64,000 nt of DNA from Bacteroidota bacterium (GCA_024280295.1 JAJRQK010000039.1:186001-250000), one strand, 5' to 3'; positions 52,182-61,042 are shown, numbered from the stretch's first letter. The notes: generated from the letters alone by a model not told the origin. Translations and numbers: made by a program.

Positions 52182-54352
52182 ATTGCTATTATTTTTTTTG
52201 AATTCAGTGTCATCTGTAATTTTTCAATACGGTTGTTCTCCACAATGATTTCGGCATCAATCTCCCCACTTTCCTTTCCAAAATAGGAACCTTTTGAATT
52301 GGTCGAAAAAACAATCTTTGTAGGCAGATGCTCATTCTCAATTTCGGCGAATTGCATTTGATAATTTGCCTTGCAATAATGAAAAAACGGTGCCGTAAAA
52401 TCGTGAAGTCCTTTCACAACAGGTGAGAAAAATGCATCAATCAGTAGTTTATCCTTAATGATCGCACCTTTGTAATAACCCAATAAGACACGATGTACAG
52501 CTATGTAAAATAAATGCAAAAAGGACTTTTTACTTCCGTAGAAATCGGTGAAATAAAATAGCGTTCCGTTGTTTACAAAATAAGCAGTGGATTTTGTCTT
52601 GTGACAATAGAGGTAAGTAAGATTAGCAGGAGTCGTAAAGATTTCCCAATTTGTTGTGTAGGTGGCTTTATTCTCTTCTGTGATTTCAAATGAAATTTTT
52701 TGTCCAGGAATAAAGTGGAATGCATCCTTGAGCAATTTTGTTGGATTAATATTACTGACAATGTCCTGCTCTTTTGGAATATCAAAGGAATGGAAGTCAA
52801 ACCCCTCGTCATTCTTGGTTAAGTAATAACTGATCGGGTATTTTAATGTTTTTGACCCAACAAATGGCGTTGCTTGCAATTGAAAGTGAAGATGCGGTTC
52901 TGGAGATCTACCCGAACTTCCACAATAGGCAAGAATATCACCTTTTGATACAAAATCACCCCGTTTTACTTGTGCCGTGTCCTTTTTAAGGTGGGATAAT
53001 TTACTATAAATGTAGTCTCCATGCTTGATAATTAAGGTATTTCCCCAATTGTTCTCAAGATCAACATCTCCAATTTCGTTGTCTTCAATTCCATCGATAA
53101 CTTCAACGATCCATCCGTTAGCGGGAGAGGATACAGGGAGATCATAACAGAAATAGTCTTTTAATTGATATCCTGGATCTTTGAAAGTGTCTCCATTCTC
53201 ATTTACAACATCAAAATCCAACGCTTGTGCCCATTCTCCTTTATGGGTCATATCGCCATCATAACCTTGTGAAATTCTCCAATTCCCAGTTATTGGCAAG
53301 GAGATATGGAAATAAGTATCGGAACTAAAGCGATCCAACGAATTGTAATATTTATAATGGTTTTTCTCTGGAGAAAACTGTTGCAAGGTAACTAGCTGGA
53401 GCCCGGATGATTTATACCTTAACGCCATCGCAGACAAGAACAATAGAACAACAATGTTAAATGGCAACGAATACAACGGCAGTCCAAATTGTGAAAATAA
53501 AGTATGGAGTGCGCTAATAAGTAATGCAATAATTGGAATGGTAAGAAGTAGAATTAGGAATGATTTCTTAGATGGAATCACGAAAAATCCTCCAAGAGCA
53601 ATCGCTGTTAATATGAAATTGAAGCCGATATAACTATAAATCAACTGGGAGAAATCACCTTCTAGGTAATAGTAGAATAAGTATCCAATTGTGAATCCAA
53701 ATATGGAAAGAACAAATCCAATTCTTGAATAGATTAAAAGTCCAATAACAATGAAGACACCCGCTAAATCATTAAATTGAAAAAAGATTGCTCCAAGTGA
53801 TCTTAAGTAAAGCAATATGGCATTTGAAAACGGTAAATCACCTATAAATTCAGTAGTTCCAGAGAATAATCCTGGGAAATAGCGCACTAATGACAGTGTC
53901 TCTTTTTGATTTAATTCGAGTGCGGTAAAATTATTTGCTCCAAGAATAATAATCCATACAACCAATAGAAAGGGAATACTCAAAAATGGAAGTCCTTTAT
54001 TCCCCAACGATGTCGCAAACCAAATCGCAATAAAGAAGGTTAAGATTGATGCAACAATGAGTAAAATCAGAAAGGAAAGATTGAAATCGTAGAAAATACC
54101 AATTGCCATACCCACCATAAGTGAATTGTAGGTATACATCCCGTTTCGGATTTGCGAATGACTAAAATTGAACAACAGTGCGGTAATTTGCCCTATCGCG
54201 ACAGCTATAACCCCACTAATTCCTGCACCGATATCAAAAAAACTAACCAACAACAAAAGCACGGCAAGCACTTTGTTGTTGGAAAAGAATACCTGAGAAT
54301 AACTATTAATAAGTCCCTCCCAGGAGAGTTTTATGTGGTATTTCGCTGTCAA
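52169..54352 (-). CDS. Urea-transporter domain fused to M23 metallopeptidase domain
   Basis: 727 residues from a TTG at 54352; no ATG precedes the first conserved helix. Residues about 20-330 form a urea transporter (UT) with ten or so helices: VFFSNNKVLAVLLLLVSFF, NGMYTYNSLMVGMAIG (the UT G-x-x-x-x-N-x-L-x-x-G motif), and a second half-repeat with LPFSNAILLYLRSLGAIFFQ. From about 350 to 510 lies an M23 LytM-type peptidase with the zinc set: His and Asp in HKGEWAQALDFD, SHL, and HxH in PEPHLHFQL. The last roughly 210 residues are beta-rich and unknown. All expected zinc ligands are present. Overlaps the TPR-barrel gene and lies 44 bp after the PLP decarboxylase gene. Confidence 0.85.
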   Translation of the reverse strand: MTAKYHIKLSWEGLINSYSQVFFSNNKVLAVLLLLVSFFDIGAGISGVIAVAIGQITALLFNFSHSQIRNGMYTYNSLMVGMAIGIFYDFNLSFLILLIVASILTFFIAIWFATSLGNKGLPFLSIPFLLVVWIIILGANNFTALELNQKETLSLVRYFPGLFSGTTEFIGDLPFSNAILLYLRSLGAIFFQFNDLAGVFIVIGLLIYSRIGFVLSIFGFTIGYLFYYYLEGDFSQLIYSYIGFNFILTAIALGGFFVIPSKKSFLILLLTIPIIALLISALHTLFSQFGLPLYSLPFNIVVLLFLSAMALRYKSSGLQLVTLQQFSPEKNHYKYYNSLDRFSSDTYFHISLPITGNWRISQGYDGDMTHKGEWAQALDFDVVNENGDTFKDPGYQLKDYFCYDLPVSSPANGWIVEVIDGIEDNEIGDVDLENNWGNTLIIKHGDYIYSKLSHLKKDTAQVKRGDFVSKGDILAYCGSSGRSPEPHLHFQLQATPFVGSKTLKYPISYYLTKNDEGFDFHSFDIPKEQDIVSNINPTKLLKDAFHFIPGQKISFEITEENKATYTTNWEIFTTPANLTYLYCHKTKSTAYFVNNGTLFYFTDFYGSKKSFLHLFYIAVHRVLLGYYKGAIIKDKLLIDAFFSPVVKGLHDFTAPFFHYCKANYQMQFAEIENEHLPTKIVFSTNSKGSYFGKESGEIDAEIIVENNRIEKLQMTLNSKKIIAICVD

Positions 54353-54396
54353 TCTTGGTAGTGATTTAGTTTTGAAATTAAATGATTTAAAACCAA

Positions 54397-55761
54397 CTAT
54401 AATTCAAAAGTACTTAAATGCGATGGGAGGAGTTCATTTCGCTCGACATCCTCCAATGTCTCACTCGATTTTATTTTATGTGGTACTCCTTTCATGTCAA
54501 TCATAACTACCGCAGGACGAAGTGAAATAAATTGCATGGATTGCGTTATGTTGTACGCTCCAACGTAATGTACAACCACATGATCTCCTGCATTTAACGG
54601 CGGAAGCGTTACATTTTCTCGTACCACATCAATGTTCATACAAAGTGGTCCATATAGCACTGTGTCTTCTGTATATTGACTGAATTCTTGTGCCGGTGAG
54701 ACTTTATGATCGTACCAAAATGCAGTGAATAATATATTGACTCCAAAATCCAAAATGGTTGACCTACGCCCATCAGACAGACGTTTATTTGAGATAACAG
54801 AGCCCAACAAGTAACCAGCACTATCAACTAAAGCACGTCCTGTTTCTAAATAAAGGTAAGGAAGTTCATCAGTATCAAATCCTGCATTTAGCAAAGCACT
54901 TGATATTTGTTCTGCATACTCTTCAATATCTGGAACCGCATCAGTGCCTAATTGATAGGATCCTTTTAACGTGTTTTTTGAAGCAAATCCGCCACCCATG
55001 TCAATATAGGTAATGATTTTATCGTATCGTTTTTTAATGTTCAACGCAAGTACCGAAAGTTTTGTTGCTGCGACACCATAAGCGCTAGGAGTTAACATAT
55101 ACGTTCCGATATGACAGTGTAAACCTATTAAATTAAGTTTACCAGATGCCATGATTTTATTAATAGCATCCCAAGCCTCTCCATTTTCGTAATTAAAGCC
55201 AAATCGATCCCACATCGGGTAGATTCCGGTATCCATATTTACACGAATAGCCACGCGAGGTTTTTTATGCATGTCATCTGCAATTTCAATCAAACGATAG
55301 AGCTCATCCAGATGATCAATGTGAATTGGAGAATCATTTTTCACTGCCGTTCTTAAATCATCATCCGTTTTATCTGGTCCGTTGAACAAGATTTTATCTG
55401 CCGGAACTCCGTTTTTTAATGCTTTGTTGTATTCAAACATCGAAACAACTTCCCCCCAAGATCCTTCTTGATGAAAAACATTACAGACAGCATTAATATA
55501 GTTGGTTTTATAAGACCACGCGAATTGAACTTTGGGATAACGTGTTTCAAAAATCCGCTGCGCACTTTGCATGTTTTCTCTAATTTGTCTTTCCGACATG
55601 ACAAACAATGGAGATCCATATTCGGCAATGAGATCTTTAACCTTAACCCCATCAATATGAGTCTTTGGAGCATATTCAGTTCGTGTCCCAAACTTATTCA
55701 TTAAACCAGAATTTAAGGGCTTGATAATTGGCCTTTCGTATGTTTTTTTTTCTATATCCAT
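54397..55761 (-). CDS. PLP-dependent decarboxylase, fold type III (LysA/BtrK-like)
   Basis: 454 residues from the ATG at 55761; a TTG at 55818 would overlap the ATP-grasp gene. Alanine-racemase-like barrel with the Schiff-base lysine in FAWSYKTNY (Lys 85), HCHIGTYMLTPSAYG, the phosphate loop DMGGGFASKN, and the C-terminal beta domain with ETGRALVDSAGYLLG and YGPLCMNIDVV (active-site Cys). The family includes diaminopimelate decarboxylase and the decarboxylases of ornithine, carboxyspermidine and butirosin (BtrK). Neighbourhood argues against plain lysine synthesis: it sits with an ATP-grasp ligase and a PqqD-like protein. The substrate could be an amino acid attached by that ligase. Confidence 0.88.
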   Translation of the reverse strand: MDIEKKTYERPIIKPLNSGLMNKFGTRTEYAPKTHIDGVKVKDLIAEYGSPLFVMSERQIRENMQSAQRIFETRYPKVQFAWSYKTNYINAVCNVFHQEGSWGEVVSMFEYNKALKNGVPADKILFNGPDKTDDDLRTAVKNDSPIHIDHLDELYRLIEIADDMHKKPRVAIRVNMDTGIYPMWDRFGFNYENGEAWDAINKIMASGKLNLIGLHCHIGTYMLTPSAYGVAATKLSVLALNIKKRYDKIITYIDMGGGFASKNTLKGSYQLGTDAVPDIEEYAEQISSALLNAGFDTDELPYLYLETGRALVDSAGYLLGSVISNKRLSDGRRSTILDFGVNILFTAFWYDHKVSPAQEFSQYTEDTVLYGPLCMNIDVVRENVTLPPLNAGDHVVVHYVGAYNITQSMQFISLRPAVVMIDMKGVPHKIKSSETLEDVERNELLPSHLSTFEL

Positions 55762-55786
55762 CTTAAAACAATTTTTTGTAATCAAT

Positions 55787-56836
55787 TTATAATTCTCCGA
55801 GTGTAGAGATTTGTTCAAATTCTTTCATGTCTACAATCATATCTTGCGAATAACGAATAAACATTTTTCCTACTTCGTAATCTTTAAACGGAATTACTTT
55901 TGTACCCATAGTCAGATTAACGAGTGCTTCGATTTGATTTTGTCCTGCACCAACTGCCAAATAACACCAGGCAGGGAAACGAGGATTAATTTCAATGAGG
56001 TAATATTCATCTTCGTTCGTTTTCATAAACTCAAGTTCAAATGGGCCATTCCATTTTGTTTTTTGGACTAAATCTCGCGTGATATCAAGTAGTTTTTTAT
56101 CGTCTAAAGATACTCCTGCCCATGCTTTTCCTTTATCGGTAATGAATAGTTTCCGCATAGGAACTGCTCCTATTGTTTCGCCTTTAGAGTCGCCAACTCC
56201 GCAAACATTTACTTCAGCACCGTGAACAAATTCTTGAACGAGAACAGGCAGCCCCCATTCTGCGCTAATCTTATTAAAATGCTGCATTGCTTGATCAGGA
56301 GTATGTGCAATCAGAGCATCGTAGAACTTTCCTTTTATAACTAATGGGAACCCTAATTCGGATGCAATTGCCGGAATTTCTGTAGTATTAAAGATCATTT
56401 TTGCGAAGGGGACCTTTATTCCATGCTCTTTTCCATAATCGAATAAGTTTACCTTGTGGCGAGCTTCAAACTGTTCTTGTGTGGGCAATGACATTTTGAT
56501 TCCAAGTTCGTCCCACAGTCGCTTTTCTAACGAAATATAGTTGAACAATTCGGCATCGAAATTGGGGAACAAGAAGTCCACATCTTCCACAGCGTTAATG
56601 TATTTAAATCGCTCGAACAAAACTTCCTGTCCAGCTGATGGGTAAGGGACTTGATATGTTTTATCCACATATTCGTGCATGTAAATTCCAGGTTCTAGTG
56701 TTTCGTAGGAAAGTCCAATTATTCTAACATCAAAACTCTGCGCGTCTTTTAATGATCGAATAACTGCCATTCCCGGCCCTGGACTATCAATGGCATTAAG
56801 TCCCGTTACAGCAATTGTATATTTTGGTTTACTCAT
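55787..56836 (-). CDS. ATP-grasp ligase (carbamoyl-phosphate-synthase-like)
   Basis: 349 residues. Pre-ATP-grasp Rossmann part YTIAVTGLNAIDSPGPGMAV; substrate pocket region LFPNFDAELFNYI; ATP-grasp lid FPLVIKGKFYDALIA and VLVQEFVHGAEVNV; Mg-binding end FELEFMKTNEDEYYLIEINPRFPAWCY (Glu and Asn). Enzymes of this kind join a carboxylate to an amine or thiol through an acyl phosphate. It starts 2 bp after the PqqD-like gene stop and its own stop is 25 bp before the decarboxylase ATG. The pairing of ATP-grasp ligase and type III decarboxylase recalls BtrJ/BtrK in butirosin synthesis, where an amino acid is activated on a carrier and then decarboxylated. Confidence 0.85.
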   Translation of the reverse strand: MSKPKYTIAVTGLNAIDSPGPGMAVIRSLKDAQSFDVRIIGLSYETLEPGIYMHEYVDKTYQVPYPSAGQEVLFERFKYINAVEDVDFLFPNFDAELFNYISLEKRLWDELGIKMSLPTQEQFEARHKVNLFDYGKEHGIKVPFAKMIFNTTEIPAIASELGFPLVIKGKFYDALIAHTPDQAMQHFNKISAEWGLPVLVQEFVHGAEVNVCGVGDSKGETIGAVPMRKLFITDKGKAWAGVSLDDKKLLDITRDLVQKTKWNGPFELEFMKTNEDEYYLIEINPRFPAWCYLAVGAGQNQIEALVNLTMGTKVIPFKDYEVGKMFIRYSQDMIVDMKEFEQISTLGEL

Positions 56837-56838
56837 AG

Positions 56839-57078
56839 CTAGTCGATTAATTTATAGTTTTCTAGCATCCGTATGAAATCATTCAAATCTTTTTCAACAG
56901 TGTTTTTATCAATTCGATATTCTTGAAGAATATCATCCAAGATCTCTTTATCTGATTTCCGTTCTTGGAAGGAGTTAATAATTGATTGCCCGATTGGATT
57001 TACGGAAAATGAATCTCCAGTCAATGGGTTAAAAATAAATCCTGAATCACTGACTGCTATATTTTTTCGAATTTTCAT
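56839..57078 (-). CDS. PqqD-like protein (possible RiPP recognition element)
   Basis: 79 residues with the PqqD fold pattern: a beta hairpin IAVSDSGFIFNPLTGDSFSVN, then helices IGQSIINSFQERKSDKEILD and EKDLNDFIRMLENYKLID. PqqD-like proteins bind leader peptides and deliver them to modifying enzymes (RiPP recognition element). First gene of the tight cluster with the ATP-grasp ligase 2 bp downstream. I looked for a precursor peptide in 57079-57201 and in the other intergenic gaps of the cluster and saw none of convincing length, so the client may be encoded elsewhere or the protein may have another role. Confidence 0.8.
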   Translation of the reverse strand: MKIRKNIAVSDSGFIFNPLTGDSFSVNPIGQSIINSFQERKSDKEILDDILQEYRIDKNTVEKDLNDFIRMLENYKLID

Positions 57079-57201
57079 GATGAGTATTTTAAATGAATCT
57101 CATGTTAACAAATGTTGTACACCAAAATTAACGAGAACGTAGATTTAATAGTTTACACAATTTTAAGTTTAATGTGTAAGATTTAGGAATGGTAGATGAC
57201 G

Positions 57202-57798
57202 TCACCTAGTAAGTAGGTCATCAAGGGCAACCCTAACTGGTTGTTCCATCTCTTTGTATTCCGAAAACGTGCATCCTGAAATTTGTTTGAACTGTCGGCT
57301 GAGGTATTGGACACTACTGTATCCTAGTTGATAAGAAATCTCGCTCAAGGTTAGTGAATCTTCAAGAACAAGTTCCTTCGCTTTTTCAATCTTTAGGAGA
57401 ATAATGTACTTTTCAAGGGTTGTTCCTGTAATTTTCGAAAACACTTTACTGATTTTATCGTATGGTTCTTGAATACGGTCACTAATATAATCTGAGTTCC
57501 GAATAATCGAATTGTTATTATTCGAGAACATGATTAATTCGATTGCGGCAATTTTTATTTTTTCTGTTAGGATGGTTTCTTTGTCGATTATAACCTCGAA
57601 ACCAATATTTTTAAAATGGGTGCTAATTTGTTCGATTGAAATGATATCCAAATCAGCATAAAGCGAAACCTCCCCTAGAAACACACGATGAACAGTAATA
57701 TCTTCAACTGCATTAAAGTACACTTCCACTAGTTTTAGACAACTTTTGGAGACCATGTTTTTAAGAATGAACAGATGTTCTTTTACCATTTTCGGCAA
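57202..57798 (-). CDS. AraC-family regulator with degenerate HMA-like N-terminal domain
   Basis: 198 residues. N-terminal about 1-75: an HMA-like fold, FILKNMVSKSCLKLVEVYF, strands VFLGEVSL and IGFEVIIDKE. In relatives this region reads with a CxxC metal site; here only the second Cys is left (Ser 16 in place of the first, in MVSKSC). C-terminal about 110-190: AraC double helix-turn-helix, EKYIILLKIEKAKELVLED, LTLSEISYQLGYSSVQYLS and RQFKQISGCTFSEYKE. It lies upstream of, and in line with, the PqqD-like gene (123-bp gap), so it may control the cluster, although it could also be independent. A TGACGTCA palindrome lies at 57193-57200 in that gap. Confidence 0.85.
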   Translation of the reverse strand: MPKMVKEHLFILKNMVSKSCLKLVEVYFNAVEDITVHRVFLGEVSLYADLDIISIEQISTHFKNIGFEVIIDKETILTEKIKIAAIELIMFSNNNNSIIRNSDYISDRIQEPYDKISKVFSKITGTTLEKYIILLKIEKAKELVLEDSLTLSEISYQLGYSSVQYLSRQFKQISGCTFSEYKEMEQPVRVALDDLLTR

Positions 57799-57911
57799 CG
57801 CTTGAACACTAAATTTAGAATTTTGTTTGAATTAATGGTTGAGGGGATTCCAAATTTTAGAGTTTAATGGCTTTAGAATTTAAATAGTAACTATAAATAA
57901 TTGGGCTAGTC

Positions 57912-58526
57912 TCATGCTAAATTAAGTAAGAAAGCAACAAATGATTTGAATAATTGATCTGTTTCACTAGAGCGATTGTTGCAATAAAAACGAGAATATC
58001 CACCATCAATAATTACTCTTCCTTTCTCTATCGAGCCAGATAGTATAAGCGGTTGATCATCTACCCATGCCTCCACTCGGAGGCGATAATCCATTGGGAA
58101 TGCAACAGTAGTTCTTCCTGCTGGTACCTTTTTCAAAGAATCAAGAGCTAGATTTCCGTTATTTGTAGCAATTTCAGCATCGTTAACTTGATAATCGCCA
58201 AAACTTTCTTTCAAGTAGATTTTCTTTGTCATCTGATTTGACTCTGCTTGAAGTGGCCAATTTTCAGCACCAAGATATACTCCACCACCACTTTCTGCGA
58301 AATCAATCAATCGATCTACATCTGAATCACTCAGAGTACTCGTCGAATTCGAAAATATAAAGACAACTTTGTAGTTGGAAAGTGATTTTGGTAGATTGTC
58401 CTCACGAATGATCTTTTCATCTTCAATACAAATAGTGGTGTGGTTTCCGATCAATAATATTTCACCTGTTTCCTGCGCCAAAGTAACGAAAGACAATAAG
58501 ATAATAAGAGTAAGGTAAATACGCAT
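57912..58526 (-). CDS. Secreted protein with ThuA/GATase-like domain, function unknown
   Basis: 204 residues from the ATG at 58526, which gives a signal peptide (YLTLIILLSFVTLAQE); the frame is open 44 codons further up but that part is basic and has no signal. The mature part has the alternating strand/helix pattern of ThuA/GATase1-like proteins: EILLIGNHTTICI, YKVVFIFSNSTSTL, DVDRLIDFAESGGGVYLGAENWP, RVIIDGGYSRFY. No glutaminase Cys-His-Glu set is visible, so it is probably not an amidotransferase. Single gene; no clear tie to its neighbours. The gap 58527-58796 (270 bp) has no feature I can support. Confidence 0.65.
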   Translation of the reverse strand: MRIYLTLIILLSFVTLAQETGEILLIGNHTTICIEDEKIIREDNLPKSLSNYKVVFIFSNSTSTLSDSDVDRLIDFAESGGGVYLGAENWPLQAESNQMTKKIYLKESFGDYQVNDAEIATNNGNLALDSLKKVPAGRTTVAFPMDYRLRVEAWVDDQPLILSGSIEKGRVIIDGGYSRFYCNNRSSETDQLFKSFVAFLLNLA

Positions 58527-58796
58527 ACATTGAAGTACATATAACTTTCTCTTTCGTTCACGCAAAGAGCGATTACACCTTTGAAACCATACTACTAAAT
58601 TGAGTTTTATGAGAATGGTTTTTTGGATGCCTACTCTGTCTAAATCTTTTAGTTTCATCCAGCGTCAATATGCTGAATAGCCATTGATACTTCAATTGGA
58701 AAAGTGAAAGATTCTTAATCTTATTGAATCTGTTTAAACAACGAAATTGGTAACACAAAAAGCAGTGCGGAAAAAAACAAGTCCATTCCGTTTGAT

Positions 58797-60608
58797 TTAT
58801 CGAACTAAAGTAATAAATCCAGAGGTTTCTTCAGTCCCTCCTAGTTTCGATTTCACTTCTATCTTATAGAAATAAGTCCCATCAGCAACTAGCAATCCAG
58901 ACTTTGTTCTTCCATCCCACCCTTGAAGTAAGTCATTCGACTCATATACAACCTCACCCCAGCGATTGAAGATGAATACTGTTCCGTCCATATTACACGA
59001 TTCAGAGAAATACAATAAGTCATTGACTTGATCACCATTCGGAGTAAAAACGTTCACCGATAGTAATTCACAATGCTCTTCTTTTGGGGCTTCTGGACCT
59101 GGAGGTATAGGTGGAGTTGGAGGTGTTGATCCAAAGCAAGCATCAGTTATCTTACCATTAAATATTTGCTTTCCTTGATTTGGACTAACAGTTATTCCAT
59201 CGAAGGTCATACTTTGAGTGAAGTATCCTGTAAAAAAAACATCACACCCATTCACATCCACACTCGCTGCTCGATCGAAATCAGTTCCGCCGCCGCCAAG
59301 TACCCAATGCCAATTTCCTAAAGTGTCAAGTCCCGCAACAAATGCTTGAACGCTATCTCCATTTGAGCTAATTGGAAAGAGTCCAAAACTTGCATCACTA
59401 CTAAATTGTCCTGAAACGAAGATATTTCCTTGATCATTTGCACAAAGACCAGTCACACGATCTTTCCCTTTCTTTGATCCAGCTTTTGTGGCCCACATCC
59501 ATTGACCGTCTTTGGTCATCCTAGCAACAAATCCATCTTTGCCTCCAGCGGATCCGTAATTATTCAAATACTGTGTTCCGAAGTAGGCAGTGTCTCTAAA
59601 TTCACCGCCAATGTACATTGTGTTATCGTTTCCGAAAGTAATGGCGTCGCCTCGATCATCAAGTAAACCACCTGCTTGAGTGACTTGTAGGAAGTTACCA
59701 CTGGGGTCATATTTAATCACATAAATATCTTCTCCGCCAGCACTTATCAAGCTTGTTGTTCCAAATGTTTTGGTGCCAACAAAACCACCTGTCACATAAA
59801 CATTATCTTCGTCATCTACCGCTACGGCATTATCTCGATGTTGGTAAATCCCTTCAAATGTTCGCACCCATATCCAAGTGCCATCATTTGCCAGTTTAGC
59901 AAGAAACGCAACAGAATCTATTGGCTGAATTGGAACTGCAATTGCATCAAAAAAGGCATTTTGGACATTAAATGAATCTATATTTGACAAGAAACCTGTA
60001 ACGTAAATGTTTCCTTGACTATCTGATGCTAAATCTTGCCCATGATCATCTTGATAGAGGGTTTGATAAGCACCATTCTCATTTATTGTAGAAGCAATGC
60101 TTCCGTCAGAATTTCCTGCATTTTTCATCCAAAGTTCATTTCCATTATTATCTAATTTCACAACAAATATTTGATCTGTATAAGAAGACAAATTGTAAAC
60201 AGAGAGCGAACCAAAATCTAATCCTCCCCAACAAGTCCCTGTAATGTACACATTCCCAGCTGGATCTAGGCAAAGTCCTAATCCACGGTCATCGTAATAG
60301 TTAATGCCATTTTTCACCCAAACGTAATTTCCACTGGGGTCAATTTTAGCAACATAAACTTCCTTACTACTGGCAAATGAATAACCAGTATAAAACGGAC
60401 CAAAATTCGCTTCTGAATTGTAATACCCTGTAATGTATGTAAAACCATCATCATCCACTTGGATAGTTGTACCTTTATCTGAACCATTTAGGCCAGCAGT
60501 GTTAATCCACTCTGCTGTTTGAGACAGTATCGTACTAGAAAAACCAAGAATTAGAATTATTAGTGTATATCGAATTGATAGCATATTGGAGATAATAGGT
60601 GTTTTCAT
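58797..60608 (-). CDS. Beta-propeller-repeat surface protein with type B (CHU_C) T9SS sorting domain
   Basis: 603 residues. Signal peptide (LIILILGFSSTILSQ), then about 9-10 SBBP-like repeats with the pattern G-x-x-Y-I/V-T-G-x-F-x-x-x-x-x-F-G and D-x-x-G-N-x-x-W (DPSGNYVWVKNG, GNVYITGTCWGGLDFGS, NVYVTGGFVGTKTFG). A proline-rich linker (PPTPPIPPGPEAPKEE) leads to a type B sorting domain: VNVFTPNGDQVNDLLYF, IFNRWGEVVYES, and GTYFYKIEVKSKLG to FITLVR. Such proteins are exported by T9SS with the gliding-type C-terminus and kept at the surface. Role unknown. A second ATG at 60584 is possible. Confidence 0.88.
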   Translation of the reverse strand: MKTPIISNMLSIRYTLIILILGFSSTILSQTAEWINTAGLNGSDKGTTIQVDDDGFTYITGYYNSEANFGPFYTGYSFASSKEVYVAKIDPSGNYVWVKNGINYYDDRGLGLCLDPAGNVYITGTCWGGLDFGSLSVYNLSSYTDQIFVVKLDNNGNELWMKNAGNSDGSIASTINENGAYQTLYQDDHGQDLASDSQGNIYVTGFLSNIDSFNVQNAFFDAIAVPIQPIDSVAFLAKLANDGTWIWVRTFEGIYQHRDNAVAVDDEDNVYVTGGFVGTKTFGTTSLISAGGEDIYVIKYDPSGNFLQVTQAGGLLDDRGDAITFGNDNTMYIGGEFRDTAYFGTQYLNNYGSAGGKDGFVARMTKDGQWMWATKAGSKKGKDRVTGLCANDQGNIFVSGQFSSDASFGLFPISSNGDSVQAFVAGLDTLGNWHWVLGGGGTDFDRAASVDVNGCDVFFTGYFTQSMTFDGITVSPNQGKQIFNGKITDACFGSTPPTPPIPPGPEAPKEEHCELLSVNVFTPNGDQVNDLLYFSESCNMDGTVFIFNRWGEVVYESNDLLQGWDGRTKSGLLVADGTYFYKIEVKSKLGGTEETSGFITLVR

Positions 60609-60682
60609 TAGTAAGACGTAAAATTCAAATAATTAGTTGCCCAAGGCAAATAATAGCACTATCTTAATTGGAAACCTAACCT

Positions 60683-61042
60683 ATGAATCACATTGAGCTT
60701 GGTAAAGCTGGAGAAAAACTTGCTACCGATCATTTAAGAGCAAATAATCACATAATTCGATCGCTGAACTATAGCTACAGGCGTGGAGAGATTGATATTA
60801 TCTCAGAATCGGGCAACTTTTTAGTTGCAACAGAAGTAAAAACAAGGCAATCCCGAAAATATGGAAGTCCAACAAATGCTGTTTCCCTTTCTAAACAAAG
60901 GCAATTAGTTAAAGTGATGAATGCTTACATTATTGAAACGAGTAGTGAACAAGAAGTCCGCTTTGATGTGATCTCCATTATCTTAAATCCCCACCAATTG
61001 GAAATAGAACACATCGAAGGAGCGTTTTACCCTCTTCTGTAG
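60683..61042 (+). CDS. YraN family protein (UPF0102), endonuclease-like fold
   Basis: 119 residues. Restriction-endonuclease-like core: NHIELGKAGEKLATDHL at the start, RRGEIDIISESGNFLVATEVKTR with the Asp ... Glu-x-Lys metal-binding set, and SLSKQRQLVKVMNAYI. YraN proteins are conserved, often near ribosome or DNA-repair genes, and have a nuclease-like site of unknown use. Complete length. Divergent from the propeller protein; a TATCTTAA box at 60660-60667 is a weak promoter candidate. Confidence 0.9.
   Translation: MNHIELGKAGEKLATDHLRANNHIIRSLNYSYRRGEIDIISESGNFLVATEVKTRQSRKYGSPTNAVSLSKQRQLVKVMNAYIIETSSEQEVRFDVISIILNPHQLEIEHIEGAFYPLL

Noticed and set aside
54397-55761. Assignment as diaminopimelate decarboxylase LysA
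   Set aside because: The family matches, but the gene is in a cluster with PqqD-like and ATP-grasp genes and not with lysine-pathway genes. I therefore leave the substrate open.
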